Assembly (NCBI RefSeq): GCF_014655955.1
Contig: NZ_BNBO01000032.1
Location: 38,300-102,299 of the forward strand
Length of the DNA: 64,000 nucleotides
Direction: 5' to 3'
DNA from: Kitasatospora indigofera
Lineage (GTDB): Bacteria > Actinomycetota > Actinomycetes > Streptomycetales > Streptomycetaceae
Positions 1 to 12,200 of this stretch are shown one piece after another. Position 1 is the first letter of the stretch. Every line of letters begins with the position of its first letter. The translations under genes were made by a program, and so were the position numbers. Below the pieces are notes generated by a model. It worked only from the letters and a program-made list of their open reading frames with translations, made no database searches and was not told where the DNA came from.

Positions 1-1628
1 AGCTGCACAAGTCGCCCTTCGAGGCCGACCTCTACGCGGCGGCCGACGCCATCGACCAGGCGGTCCGGGGGCTCCAGTACGTCCACCAGTCGTGGTGGGA
101 CAGTGGGACGCTCTGGCCGTCCCACGCGATCCTCCAGGCCCTGACCGAGACCCTGCAGAACGTCACACCGCAGATCGACTCGCTCGGGAACCTCCAGTCG
201 ATCAGCACGCCTCTCGGCGACCCCCGGCAGCAGGACTTCTACGACCGGCTGGAGCTGCGGGCCAAGGCCATCTGGCTGGCCGACGTCGAGCGTTGCCTGG
301 ACAAGCGCAAGGTGCCCCGGGTCGTGGACGAGCGCCTGGCGTTCTCGCCGGACCCGATGGCCGCGCTGGAGGCGGCCTACAACATCCTGAACGCGGACTT
401 CGGGTTCGGGTACCGGCCGGTGAGCCTGGACCTGCCCCCGGCCCCGGTGCCGGACCCGACGAAGGACGGACCCGGCTCCGAGAAGGGCCCTGGGGAGGGC
501 GACCCCGATCTCGGCGGCGGCAGCGGCGGCGGCAACGACAAGAAGCTGGACCTGACCGGCGGCGCGGGCGGCGGCAGCGGCGGCTCGGGGGACGGCGGTG
601 CCGGCGGCAACGGCTCCGACACCCATCTCCCCCCGCCCCCGGTGCTCGGCGGTGGCGGCGGAGGTGGAACCGGCGGCAACGGCACGGGCACGCCGATCCT
701 CGACAAGGACAACAGGCCCGTCCTGGATGCCGACAAGAAGCCCGTGCTGCTGCCCCCGGGCGGGTACATCGGCGCCAACGGGCAGGTGTACGACGGGAAC
801 GGACAGCCGGTCAAGGACAAGAACGGCAAGCCGGTCGTCGTGCCGGTGGGATCGGACATCCCGCCCGGCACCGGTGGCGGCATCTACGGGTCCAACGCCA
901 AGGTGCCGAAGGGTTCGACCGTCCGGGAGGACGGCTCGGTCATCGGCCCGGACGGCAAGCAGGTGCTGGACCGCGACGGCAACCCGGTGGTGGTCGCGAA
1001 GGGCGGCTCGGTCGCCGCGGACGGAACGCTGCTTGACTCGACCGGCCGGCCCGTCGCCGACCTCACGCAGCGCTACCTCGACCGGCAGCACGCCGTCGAC
1101 GCGATCACCTCCGGCGGCAGTGGCGGCGGCGGTGACACCGGCATCGGCCGGCCGCCGTCCACCCTCCCGTCCTGGAACCTGGACCTCGGGTCCCTCGGCG
1201 ACTACGGCAGCGGCTCCACGGGCGGTGGCTCCGGGAGCCTCTCGTCGGGCCCGTACGCCGGGTCGTTCGGCGGGGCGGGCGCGGGCGAGGGGCTCACCGC
1301 GGGCGCAGGGCCCCGACTGGTCAGCTCCGGCGGCGGGTTGAGCGCCAAGGCGATCGAGAACAGCGGAGGGACGGCGCCCGGCGGCAAGGCCGCCACCTCG
1401 GGGGCCGCGGCCCAGAAGGCCTCCGCGCTGGCCGCCGAGGAGGCGGCCGTGATGCGCGGCCGCACGGTGAACACCAGCAGCGGCGGGATGCCCATGGTCC
1501 CGCCGATGGGGGGCGGCGCGGGCGGCGGGCCGGGCGAGAAGGACCGCCAGCGGACCACCTGGCTGTCCGAGGACGAAGAGGTCTGGGGCACCGACACCGG
1601 TGCCGTCCACGGCGTGATCGGCCGCTGA
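1..1628 (+). CDS. Large Gly-rich T7SS-type secreted protein (5' end outside window)
   Basis: The reading frame is open from the left edge (codons in phase with position 3) to the TGA ending at 1628, so the true start lies upstream. The first ~130 visible residues are helical with several Trp residues (e.g. HQSWWDSG), as in WXG/PPE-like T7SS substrates. The middle is Gly-rich and carries repeats of the type DG(N/K)xPVV(V/L)PxG. The last ~25 residues contain TTWLSEDEEVWGTD and end in VIGR; from memory this type of ending recurs at the C-termini of large proteins encoded in Streptomyces ESX loci. The YbaB-like gene follows after 38 bp, so they are probably one operon. The secretion role is inferred from composition and context; no enzyme motif was seen. 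Confidence 0.75.
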   Translation, partial: LHKSPFEADLYAAADAIDQAVRGLQYVHQSWWDSGTLWPSHAILQALTETLQNVTPQIDSLGNLQSISTPLGDPRQQDFYDRLELRAKAIWLADVERCLDKRKVPRVVDERLAFSPDPMAALEAAYNILNADFGFGYRPVSLDLPPAPVPDPTKDGPGSEKGPGEGDPDLGGGSGGGNDKKLDLTGGAGGGSGGSGDGGAGGNGSDTHLPPPPVLGGGGGGGTGGNGTGTPILDKDNRPVLDADKKPVLLPPGGYIGANGQVYDGNGQPVKDKNGKPVVVPVGSDIPPGTGGGIYGSNAKVPKGSTVREDGSVIGPDGKQVLDRDGNPVVVAKGGSVAADGTLLDSTGRPVADLTQRYLDRQHAVDAITSGGSGGGGDTGIGRPPSTLPSWNLDLGSLGDYGSGSTGGGSGSLSSGPYAGSFGGAGAGEGLTAGAGPRLVSSGGGLSAKAIENSGGTAPGGKAATSGAAAQKASALAAEEAAVMRGRTVNTSSGGMPMVPPMGGGAGGGPGEKDRQRTTWLSEDEEVWGTDTGAVHGVIGR

Positions 1629-1666
1629 GCCGGTCCCGCGTTTCCACAGTCGAGGAGGGTACGGAG

Positions 1667-2131
1667 ATGGAGTTCTCGTTCGAGGAGCACCTCGCCCGGG
1701 CGATGGCGTCCCTGGAGGAGCAGCAGGCCAGGATGGCCGCGATGACACGGGAGTTGCAGGCGTCGAGCGCCTCGGTGACCACCAAGGACCGGCTGGTCAC
1801 CGCGAAGGTCGGTGCGCAGGGCCAGGTGCTCGCGCTGACCTTCCACACCACGGCCTACCAGGAGATGGCCCCCGCGCACCTCGCCGCCGTCCTGAAGGAC
1901 GTGCTGAACGAGGCCCAGGCCCGGATGGGCGAGCAGGTCGCCACGGCGATGCGGTCCTTCGACGGGGTCGGCGAGTCGCTGCGGCTGGCCTTCACCGGCG
2001 AGCGGGAGGACGAACTGCTCTCCGGGTCGGGCGGGATGGACCTGGACGCGCTGCTGGCGCCGCTCACCGCGATGCGCCCCGGCGCCGGCGAGGCCCGGCG
2101 TACGGACAAGCAGGAGGAGTTCAATGGCTGA
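1667..2131 (+). CDS. YbaB/EbfC-family protein of the T7SS locus
   Basis: This 154-residue protein starts at an ATG with a GGAGG-type site about 8 bases upstream (gaggagggtacggag). The N-terminus is a coiled-coil-like helix (residues ~5-35, FEEHLARAMASLEEQQARM). A YbaB-like core follows in which VTAKVGAQGQVLALTF is the expected beta hairpin, then a helix (AAVLKDVLNEAQARM). YbaB/EbfC proteins bind DNA as dimers. Copies inside actinobacterial ESX loci, as with the mycobacterial EspL-type proteins, are thought to act as chaperones or regulators for secreted substrates. The 3' end overlaps the next gene by 8 bp, which suggests translational coupling. The family call is by pattern; the exact role is not shown by sequence. 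Confidence 0.75.
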   Translation: MEFSFEEHLARAMASLEEQQARMAAMTRELQASSASVTTKDRLVTAKVGAQGQVLALTFHTTAYQEMAPAHLAAVLKDVLNEAQARMGEQVATAMRSFDGVGESLRLAFTGEREDELLSGSGGMDLDALLAPLTAMRPGAGEARRTDKQEEFNG

Positions 2132-2423
2132 GCGGCTGAAGAAGCTTGAGGACCTGAAGACGGAGTTCACCAGGTTCCCGGAGATGGCGGCGCTGGTCGG
2201 GAAGATCGAGGCCGAGCTCAAGGACGTCGGGGTGAAGAACGTCAAGGGAGGCGGGCACGACCAGATCGGCAAGCAGTACCACGAGAAGGTCGACAAGCCG
2301 ACCGCGTCCCTGAGCCAACTGGTCGAGAGCATCAGGCTCAAGCTGCTGAGCATCGGCGAGCACGGCGAGAGCACCGCCGATCTCTTCGACGCGGCCGACG
2401 AGCACGCCGCCGACCTGGCCTGA
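2124..2423 (+). CDS. Small helical WXG100-like / ESX-associated protein
   Basis: A 99-residue, almost wholly helical protein whose start overlaps the end of the YbaB-like gene. Size and predicted helix-turn-helix hairpin fit the small ESX partner proteins (about 100 residues). No clear WXG is present; the turn region reads KNVKGGGHDQIGKQYHEKV. The ending EHGESTADLFDAADEHAADLA resembles ESX substrates in having a helical C-terminus with charged and aromatic residues, but a strict YxxxD/E signal is not seen. It lies 76 bp before the giant toxin gene, so it may be the co-secreted partner or chaperone of the toxin N-terminus. Role inferred from size and position. Confidence 0.65.
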   Translation: MAERLKKLEDLKTEFTRFPEMAALVGKIEAELKDVGVKNVKGGGHDQIGKQYHEKVDKPTASLSQLVESIRLKLLSIGEHGESTADLFDAADEHAADLA

Positions 2424-2499
2424 GCGGCCACCGGAGGCAGTCTCCGGCACCCCTTCCGCACCCGCACCAGCCAGCTTTCGCAGCCGGAGGCTCCCCGCC

Positions 2500-3240
2500 A
2501 TGGCCCACTCGTCGATCCAGGTCTCGCCCGGTGTGGCGACGTTCTTCCACATTCTCACCGGAATGCCGTGGCCGGAGTCCGACGAGGGCCTGCTGCGGGA
2601 CGTCCGGGACGACTACGCCGCGCTCTCGGAGGACCTGCCGAAGCTGCGGGGGTACGTCGTCGACCTGGTGGCGAGGTGCCGGAGTCAGTTCGAGGGGGAG
2701 GCCGCCGAAGGGTTCGCCCGCGAGATGGGGCGGTTCATCGGCGACGACGGGACCGACTACCTCACCACGGCCGGACAACTCGCCGGTGAGCTGGGGGAGT
2801 TCGCTGGCAAGGTGGCGAACACCGTCGAGTACACCAAGTGGATGATCATCGGCCAGATCGTCCAGCTGCTGGTCGAGATCGCGCTGGCCATCGCCTTCTT
2901 CCCGTTCACCTTCGGGGCCTCGATGGCCGCCGCGGAGGGGCTGAAGCAGGTCGTCAAGACGATCATCATCAACCTGCTGAAGAAGCTCGTCCAGGTGATC
3001 GTGACGCACACCCTCTTCGGCGTGGTGGGCGGCCTGGTGATGGACGCGATCCTCCAGGGCATCCAGTTCGGACAGGGCAACCGGCACGAGTGGGACAAGG
3101 ACCTCACCAAGCAGGCCGCGATCATGGGCGCGATCAGCGGGGCCGTCGCCGGTCCGCTGCACCTGCTGGGCATGGGGCTCGGCAAGCTGCTGGGCGCGGG
3201 GCTGGCCAAGATCTTCGTGACGAAGGAACTGGGCAACCTG
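2500..3240 (+). other. N-terminal T7SS trafficking module and hydrophobic helices of the giant toxin
   Basis: Residues ~1-110 resemble the N-terminal helical domain of CpnT-like T7SS toxins (MPWPESDEGLLRDVRDDY, followed by a second long helix). They are followed by hydrophobic helices (IIGQIVQLLVEIALAIAFF, ~residues 114-132, and FGVVGGLVMDAILQG) that could insert in or cross a membrane. In CpnT the N-terminal part serves export and membrane passage. This module is the main sequence reason to link the protein to the T7SS. Confidence 0.7.
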
Positions 3241-6200
3241 GTGAAGGAGCTCGGGGCCGGCGCCGCCGGGGGTGCCGCGGGCGGTGCCGCGAAGGGCGTG
3301 GGCAAGGAGGCCGGGCGGCTGGTCGCCAACGAGGCGGCCTCCGAGTTCGCCAAGAACATCAGCAAGCTGCTCAAGGAGAACTCCCGCTACCTGGGGAAGG
3401 GCTTCGGCGCCGGTGGCAAGGTCGGCGCCGCGGCCGGGGCGCGGTTCGCGGAGAACCTCGGGAAGGTCTTCGAGAAGGGGCTCGGCAAGGAGCTCGGCAC
3501 GAAGACGGCCCAGGAGCTCGGGCGGACGTTCGGCAAGGCCTTCGCGGAGAACGGCGCCAAGTCGGCCGCGAGCCGGACGGCCCTCGGCACCGCCCTGCGC
3601 GAGATCGCGGAGGGGGGCAGTCACGCCCCGTCGGCGGGTCTGCGTGCGCTGGCCGAGAAGCTGCCCGAACTCGCGGGCCGGGTCGACCGGATGAACACCA
3701 TGTTCGTGCTGGGGCACGTCCTCGGCGAGCAGATCAAGATGGGGACCAACCAGTACCTGACCGAGGGCTTCTTCAACCAGATCTACTACGGGGAGTGGTC
3801 GGCCGGCGGGATGAGCTTCCTCGGCGGCTTCATGATGGGCGGGGCCCGCCACATGATCATGGGGCTGGCCTCGCCGCTGACCACGAAGTACGTGGACTTC
3901 GTCCGGGGGCTCGACAGCTCCCAGATCAACCCCGCGAACGGCAAGTACTACGGTGCGATGCACCCGCTGACCCTGCTGTCGGCGATCAGCAACGTGGCGG
4001 GGCACCCCGCGCCCTTTCCGGTGCCCCGGCCCGGGGGGCACGAGCAGGTCCCCGGCGGCTCCCTGCACCTCCACGGCGACGAGGCCGTCGGCTCCGGCAC
4101 ATCGCTCGGCGCGCCGCCCTCCGGCCACCGGACCGAGGGCGGGCCGAACGCGTCCGGGTCGGACCACCGGACCGACGGCCCCGGCTCCGGCAGCGGCAGC
4201 GGGGCGGCGAAGCCGGAGGCCCCGAAACCGGAGGCCCCCAAGTCTGGTGTTGTGACGGAGTCCGGCGGCGGCGACCGGTCCGCCGCCGGTCCGAAGGTCA
4301 CCACGGGGAACACCACCGGCAACACGGGCACCACCACTGCGGGCGGTACGAGCGGCACGGGCCATGCGAAGATCCCCGAGCCCGCACCGCGGCGCAGCAC
4401 CGAGTCCTCGGGCGCCGGTGATGCCGGTGGCGGTGCCGGCAGCGAGCCGAGGCGGAACCCGGGCGACGGTGCCAGGAGCACCGGGGGCTCCACCACCACG
4501 TCCGCCTCGCCCGGGGCGTCCGCGTCCACCGGCGGCCACGGCGGCGGTCCCCGGCCGCACCCCGAATCCACCGCCAAGCCGGAACCGGACCCGCCGCAGC
4601 ACCCCGAGCAGCACCCCGAGCAGCACTCCGCGCCGAAGCCCGGCCCGAACCTGGGGCCGAACGCGGGGCCGAACCCGCACCAGGGCCCGAACCCCGGCCC
4701 GAACCCCGGCCACCCGCCCAAGGACGGCGGTGGCGGCGGTGGCACCCCGCCGCGGACCGAGGGCGGCCCGGCCGGGCCCAAGGACCCCGGCTCGAACGGT
4801 CCGGACCCCAGGCCAGGGCCGAACCGCCCGGACCCCGGGCCCGGACCCGAGTTGAAGCCCAAGCCCGAGTCCAAGCCCGAGCCGAAGCCCGAGCCGAAGC
4901 CCGAGTCCAAGCCCGAGTCCAAGCCCGAGCCCAAGCCCGAGCCGAACCGGCCCGGTAAGGACGCCCCGGCCGCCCAGGGCAACCTGCGGAACACCGTCGA
5001 GGAGGTCCTGTCGCCGGCCCAGACCTTCCTGCGGCGGCAGGAGCAGCTGCGCGCGTCCGGTGGCCCGACGGCGGACACGCCCGCCCCGGTGAAGGCCGGT
5101 GGCGCGGGGGACGCCCCGAAGGGGCCGCGGATCGTCACGTTCGACGAGGTCAGGGGCAGGGGCGAGGGGAAGGGGTCCGAGGAGGGGCCGTCGTCGCCGG
5201 GTGACGGTGCTGTGCTGGGCCCGGGGTCCGGGCCGCGTTCGGAGGCGGCGGAGGCGGTGCGGGACCGTCAGGAGGAGTTGCGGGAGGGTGGCCGTTCGGC
5301 GGCCGACGAGAACAAGCCGGTCGTACCCTCCCCGGACGGCGGTGTCGCGTTGGGCGGCGGGTCGGGTCCGCGTTCGGAGGGGGCGCAGGCGTTCCTGGAG
5401 CGGCAGAAGGACGCCCGGGAGGCCGGCGGCCCGACGGCCGACACGCCCGGCCCGGTGCGGAGCGCCCCGAAGGATTCGAGGATCGTCACGTTCGACGAGC
5501 TCAGGGGCAGGGGCGAGGAGGAGGGGTCCGGGGAGGGGCCGTCGTTCCCGGGTGACGGTGCTGTGCTGGGCCGGGGGTCCGGGCCGCGTTCGGAGGCGGC
5601 GGAGGCGGTGCGGGACCGTCAGGAGGAGTTGCGGGAGGGTGGCCGTTCGGCGGCCGACGAGAACAAGCCGGTCGTACCCTTCTCGGGCGACGGTGTCGCG
5701 TTGGGCGGCGGGTCGGGTCCGCGTTCGGAGGGGGCGCAGGCGTTCCTGGAGCGGCAGAAGGACGCCCGGGAGGCCGGCGGCCAGACGGCCGACACGCCGG
5801 GCTCGGTGAAGGCCGGGGGTACGGAGAGTGCTCCGAAGAGGCCGAGGATCGTGACCTTCGACGAGGTCAGGCGCAGGGCGGAGGAGGATTCCCCCGACGC
5901 CGGGTCCAACGGCTCGGCGCGGAGCGGCAACGACGGTTCAGGCAGCGCCGCCGGCGGGACGAGATCCCGTGACCGGTCCACGGGCAGCGAGACGCAGGTG
6001 GAGCCGGCATCGACGGGCGACAAGCCGGCCGCGGACAAGCCCGCCACCGACAAGCCCGCCACCGACGCGCCGGCCCCCGACCAGCCGGCGCCGAAGCCGG
6101 AGAGCTTCCCCGGCGAGGGCTACCGCCTGACGGACGGTGACGCCGAGATCCGGCGGAAGGCCGGCCAGGCCGCGCAGGACTCCCGGGCGACGAGGCCCCC

Positions 6201-9200
6201 GGCGGCGGAGCAGGGGGCCGTCCCACCGTCCGGGGGCGAGCGCCTGGGCGGGGAGGACGGCACACGGCCGGGCGACACGCCCGACGCGGCCGCCCGGGAC
6301 CGGCGGCGCACGGCCGCCGAACAGCGGCGGACCGACTACGTGGCGTCCCCGGAGGGGCGCGAGCACGCCGGGACGCTGGCCCGGGACGCACGGGAGGCCG
6401 CGGCGGCCGAGGCCGAGCAGCAGGCGAACGCCGGGGCGCGGAGGGCCGCGCAGGCCCAGGCCCGCTGGGAGGCCCTCCAGGAGCGGACCCGGCTGGCTGC
6501 CGAGGAAGCGGCTCGCGCGGCTCAGCGGGAGGCCGCCCGGGAGGCCGCGCAGGAACAGGCCTGGAACCTGCTGCTGCAGGATCTCAGGGACAAGTCCGGC
6601 GGCGATTCGGGCCGGTCGGGGCACCTGACGCTGCGTGACGCGCAGGAGCGGATCGCCCGGCGTGCCGAGGAGCTCGCCGCCCACGGGGACGGTGACGGCC
6701 GGGGCGCCGGCAGTCGCGGCTCCCGGATGCCCGCCGATGCGGCGGCGAGCCGGGCCTGGCACGAGCTGGCGGCTGAACTCGGCGTCCGGGTCGAGTCCTT
6801 GGATGCCCGTGGCCTGATGCCCGGGTTCCCCGCCCCGGGGGCCCCGTGGCCCCTGGACCGGGGGATCCACGGCGATCCGTCTGCCGTCGGCCGCGGCCCG
6901 GCGGCGGTTCACCGGCCGGACCAGGACTCCCACCCCACGCCGTCCCACCCCGCGCCCGCGCACTCCGAGCCTTCCAGCCTCAGGCCCCCGCACTCCGAGC
7001 CCTCGCCCTTCGAGCCGGAGAGCCCGGACAGCAGGTGGCCGGCGTCCCAGGCTCCGTCGATCCCGCTGCCGCCGCGGATGCGGCAGGACTCGGACGTCGA
7101 GTCCGAGGACGACACCTGGGACGACGCCCCGGCCGAGGCCGGGCAGCAGCCCGCGAACCCGGCCCCGGCCGCGTGGACCGCCGCGCCGCCGGTGGTGCCG
7201 GTGGTGCCTGTGGTGCCGTCGCCGGCACCGGTGCCGGTGCCGGCGGTCGGCCACCCGGACACCGCCGCGCGGCCGCCGTCCCCGGCGTCGTCCGCTCCCG
7301 AGCTCCCGCCGCTTCGGCTGCTCCCGTTGCCGGAGCTGGTGGACGAGCCACCGGTCGAGGGGGCTTTCACGGCCGGTCAGCTGTGGCGCGAGGGGGACAC
7401 CCTGCCCGCGTTCATCCTGTACGACGGCAATGTGGCGATGGTCTGGGACGACGGCCTGGCCGAGGTGACCGACAGCACCCAGTTGATCCGGATGGCGGAC
7501 GTCTACAAGCGGGCCGCCGAGCAGGTGGGCCGCCGTTTGCAGCGGATCGTCGAGCGCGCCCGGGAGGAGAGGGACACCGGGGGAGCCGGGCGGGACGCCG
7601 CCGAAACCCTGCTGGCCACGTACGAGCTGCTCAGTGAGGACGGTTGGGCGCCCGCCTACATCAGCGAGTTCCTCCGGCTGCAGATGCTGTTCCGTGCCAG
7701 TGACGTCCCGGACCGGTTCCCGCACGAGCTGTTCGCCCGGCCCGTCGGCGGGACGACCGACCTCGTCGATCCTGGCGCACCGCCGCCGCCCGCGTCCGCG
7801 GCGGATCCGGGGAGGTCGCTGCGCGGCGCGGACGGTGCCTCGATGCGGTTCTACAGATGGCTCGACGAGCAGGCGGGCGGGAACAGGCAGCACCTCTACG
7901 ACTGGGGTGAGGCGCAGTCGGCCACCTCGTCCTCGCCGGAGTCCCTGCAGGCGAAGGTCCTGTTCGCGCACTTCCGCAATCCGGGCGGGCAGCACCTGGA
8001 CGACGCGTACTTCTGGCTCAACGGTCTGGACCGCCGGTTGCAGGAGACCCCGGGGATCCGGATGGAGATCGACGGGGAGGAGGTCCTCGGCCTCGGCTAC
8101 CACCCCGTCCTCCTGCGGAGCCTGGCCGCCCAGCACGTCTTCACCTACGAGATGCTGCGTACCGTCCGGATGCCCCGGGTCGACCGGCAGGCGGGGACGA
8201 TCCGGCTGATCCGGCTGGAACAGCGCACGATCGAGGCCCTGGCGGAGCAGTACGATCCCGGCCCGGCGAGGAGGAACCACCGGCCGGTGGACATCAGGCG
8301 CGGTCCCGCCGAGTCCTTCAGCCTGTTGACCCCGTACAAGGACCCGGAAGGCGGCACCTTCTGGCTCACCATGCAGACCCTCCCGATCCACCGGGTGTTC
8401 GGCACCCACCTCCAGATCAGGATGGACGGCCGGAAGGAGCACTCGCTCTACCTCGGCGAGGACGAGTTCCTCGCCATGGCCGACGGCTTCCCCGTGGAGT
8501 GCTGGGGCGAGGACCAGCCGCGGCTCACCGCGGAGGAGAGCGAGCGCCACGCCGGCACGCTCGCGCCGCAGGCGCCCCTGCCCCCGACGGTCGGCGGACC
8601 GACCGCCGACACCGGGGGACCCGTGCCGGCCGGGCAGACCGGAGCGCCCTGGACGGAGGCGCAGACGGCGCCTGCCACCCCGGTGCCCGCGGCGGCCTCC
8701 CCGGCACCCCCGCCGGCGGCCTCCCCGGCGGCGCCCCAGCCCGGGGCCGGTGCGGCCCTGCTGCCGCCGCAGGCCTGGTCCGCCGTACGGCGCTTCGCCC
8801 GGCCGGCCCGGATGTCCACCTCCCGCTTCGACCCGCTGGTGCAGGGCCAGGCGGGGGGAGGCGCGATCGCCGGACCCTCGCTGCCCACCCGGTACGCCGC
8901 CAGGGGGCCGGGCGGGCAGCGTCCGCTCGGGGACCTCCGGGGCGCGATGACCCAGATCGTCTACGACGTACGGCACTTCGAGGCGCGGCCGGGCCGGTGG
9001 GTCCGTGAGTTCACCCTGCGGCTGGACCTCCGGGCGCAGGACGGCGCGGCCACCTCCCCGGAGCAGGTCGACCGGCTCTGGGACGAGGCGCTGGCGGCGG
9101 TCGGCCGGCACGTCAACGGCCGGTTCACGCTGTCCGACGGGTCCCAGTTCCACCTGAGGATCGAGCGGGCCGACGGTCCGGCGGACGCCCACCGGACGGT

Positions 9201-12200
9201 CACGGTGGCCCCCGGCGCCGGCCGGAGCGACCAGCTGCTCTGGTACGCGCGGAGCACCCACGGCGTCCTGGTGCACGAACTGATGCACTTCCTCGGCCTG
9301 CCGGACGAGTACGCGGACCTGACCACGGCCCTACGGCGGAGCGAGCCGTTCCCCGGCGAGCCCGGGGTGATGGGCCCGGCCGCCCACCGCGACGGCTTCG
9401 AGGTGCTGCCCCGGCACCTCCGGCGGATCGAGGACGTCCTCCGCTCGGGCCCCTTGGTCCGGGAGCTGACGTTCGAGCAGTACCGCGCGCTCGCGGCGGA
9501 CCCCGGCCGTCCGGCCGCCGCCCCGTCCACCGGCGACCCCTCCGGGACCGCCCCGGAGCATCCGCACCACGCTCCCCGGGCGCCGCGGCTGCCGCAGCCC
9601 GGGGCGGGCGCCGGGCCCGGCGCCCCGGTCGCGCCCACCCGGCCGGTGGCGGAGGTGGCGTCCCGCGAGCGAGACGTCCTGGTGGCCGGCCTGGCCATCG
9701 CCGGGCAGGCGTACGAGGCCCTCACCGTGCCCGGTGACGGGGACTGCCTCTTCACCTCCCTGCTGGTCGGCGCGAACCGGCAGTTCGGTGAGTGGGAGCA
9801 CCAGCACCTGGACGTGGACGGGCTGCGCGAAGCCGTCCTGCACTGGTACCGGGGGCCGGAGGCCGCCGTCCACCGTGGGGCCGCGGACGCGGCCGGGCAG
9901 TCGGCCCTGGACGCGCTGGTCATGGACCTGGCCCCGGGCCGGCTCTGGGACGTGGTGGGTGAGACGGGCCCGGCGCCCACCGACCCCGACCTGCTCGCCC
10001 CGGTCCGGACCGGCGCCGGCCTGCTGCTCGGCGACCCCGGGAGCGGTGCCTGGGCACGCCTCCTCGCGACGAGCCCCAGGCTCGCCCGTTCCGGTGTCCG
10101 GGAGCTGGGCCCGGAGCGTCTGCGGGACATGCGGCCGAGCGCGGCGGTCGAGCTGGCCATCCGCGACCGTGACCTGTGGAACACGCCCTTCTTCGACGAG
10201 GTGCCCCGGATCGCGGCCGCCGCGCTGGGGCTCAACCTCGGTGTGCTCGACAGCGGCGGACGCTATGTCGACTACCTGCCGGACGCCGACCGCCGCACGG
10301 TGGTGCTCTACCGCCAGGCCGGCGAGGAGGCGCACTACTCGGCGCTGCGGCCCGTCCCGCAGTCCGTCCCGCAGTCCGAGCCGATGCCCGAGCCGCAGTC
10401 CGTCCCGCAGTCCGAGTCGCCACGGGGCACGGACCTGCCGCCGGTGCCCGAGCTGCCCGTCCTGACTCCCGTGCCGGACGTGCCCGCTCCCGCGCCGGAC
10501 GTGCCCGTCCTGCCTCACGCGCCCGACGTGCCCGCTCCCGCACCGGACTATCCCGTCCCGGCCCCGGCGCCCGAGGCGGGGCGGTCGCCCGACCCGGTGG
10601 CGGGGAAGCGGGTGCTGCCGCTTCCACCGGAGCGGCTCACGGCCGGCGGCGTCGGCCGGCTCGCCGGTGGTGACCGGGTCCTGCCGATCCCGGGCCCGGC
10701 CGGCCGGGTGCTGGACCAGGTCGCCGCCCGTCTCACGGAGATGCTGGCCGGGGATCCGCCGGCCGCCGGGCAGGGGGCCCGCGGCCAGGCCGCCGAGGGC
10801 ACGGGGTCCGCGGAACAGCAGGCCACCCGGCCGCCGGATCAGCGGGCCGGGGCGGGGACCGGGGCCCAGGCCGACGGGTGGTCGGCCGCGGAGCGCCGGC
10901 GACTGGCCGGGGCCGTCCGCGACCAGCTCTCCGGTGCACTGGACCTCGACGCCCTGCAGCCCGTGCTGGCGTCGCTGACCCAGGGCGAACTCCTCGCGCT
11001 GCCGTTCGAGTTCGACGGCTGGCAGGGCGACATCCGGGTCACGGCCACCGTCGTCAGGGCGGTGACCAGCAAGGAGGAGAAGAAGTTCGAGTTCGAGGAC
11101 GGCAGCGACTCGTTCGTCACCACCGGATCCTTCGAGGAGGGCCGCCGGCGGTTCGGCGGCGGCCTGCTGCTGGGGGGCAAGGTCGCCCCGGAGACCAGCA
11201 TGACCGGGCAGATCGGCGCAGCGGGCGACCGCAGCAGGGCCGGGACCGTCGACAGCAGGGGGAGGACCTTCTCCCGCAGCAAGACGCCGGAGCCCGCCCT
11301 GTGGATCGACGCCGACATCCGGCTGAAGCTCGACTTCTCCGGCCTCCACAAGGACGGGAGGAGCCTGTCGGAGGACCTGGGGACGGCGGCCGCGCGCCGC
11401 CGGCTCCGGATCGACCTGCGGGTTCCGGTGGTGGTGCCGGCCGCCGAGTCCGCGGACGCCGTGCCGCCCCCCGGGCAGCAGCACTACCTCCCGCCGCTGC
11501 GCGTCCAGCAGTCGCTGGCGCTCGGAGGGACGGACGTGGTCAAGAGCGTCCACACGATCGGCGCGGACGGACGGCGGACGGGTGGCGGCGTCCCGCTGCT
11601 GCTCGGTACCGCCGCCCCCGCGGACGCGGTGCCGGCCGGCACCACCCGGAACTCGCTGGACGCGTTCGGCGCCGTGACCTTCGACGGCGACTGGGTGGCC
11701 GTCCGCGCCGAGATCCTCGGCCGGCTGGACCTGCTGACCCTGCGTACCGAGCTGAAGTCGATGATGAACGGCGAGCCGGTGGAGGTCGTGCTGTCCGGCG
11801 GGCGCGGGCGCCTGCTGGTCTTCGCCCGGGTCTCGGAGATGACGCAGCTGCGCACCACCGGGCAGACGGAGTTCAACACGGGCACCGATGTGACCCGTAC
11901 CGTCGTCGCCTCCGTCACCGACAGCCTGACGGTGGCCGGGGCGCCGTCCCTCAAGCACACGGACTTCGGCCAGGTGCCGTTCGGCGTCACCGGGAGCGGA
12001 TCCGGCCAGTTCGGGCACGACCGCAGCGCGATCGACCGGGTCACGGTGCGGGCCGGCAACGCCGTGAAGGTGAAGGCCGCCGGGGTGGTCTTCGACGGCC
12101 GGGCGGTGCTCACCTTCCAGTACCGGCCGGACGCCGGGTCCACCGCCGACCGCGCGACGGTTGCCACCGGTCTGCTCGGATTCCAGGTGCTGTCCGAGGC

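Noticed and set aside
2338..4713. 791-codon minus-strand frame opposite the toxin N-terminus
   Set aside because: Arg/Gly/Leu-rich shadow product with no motif and no ribosome site.
4400..7300. Disordered Pro-rich linker as a sign of frameshift or assembly error
   Set aside because: The frame stays open and codon bias holds through the repeats, and the downstream domains are in the same frame.
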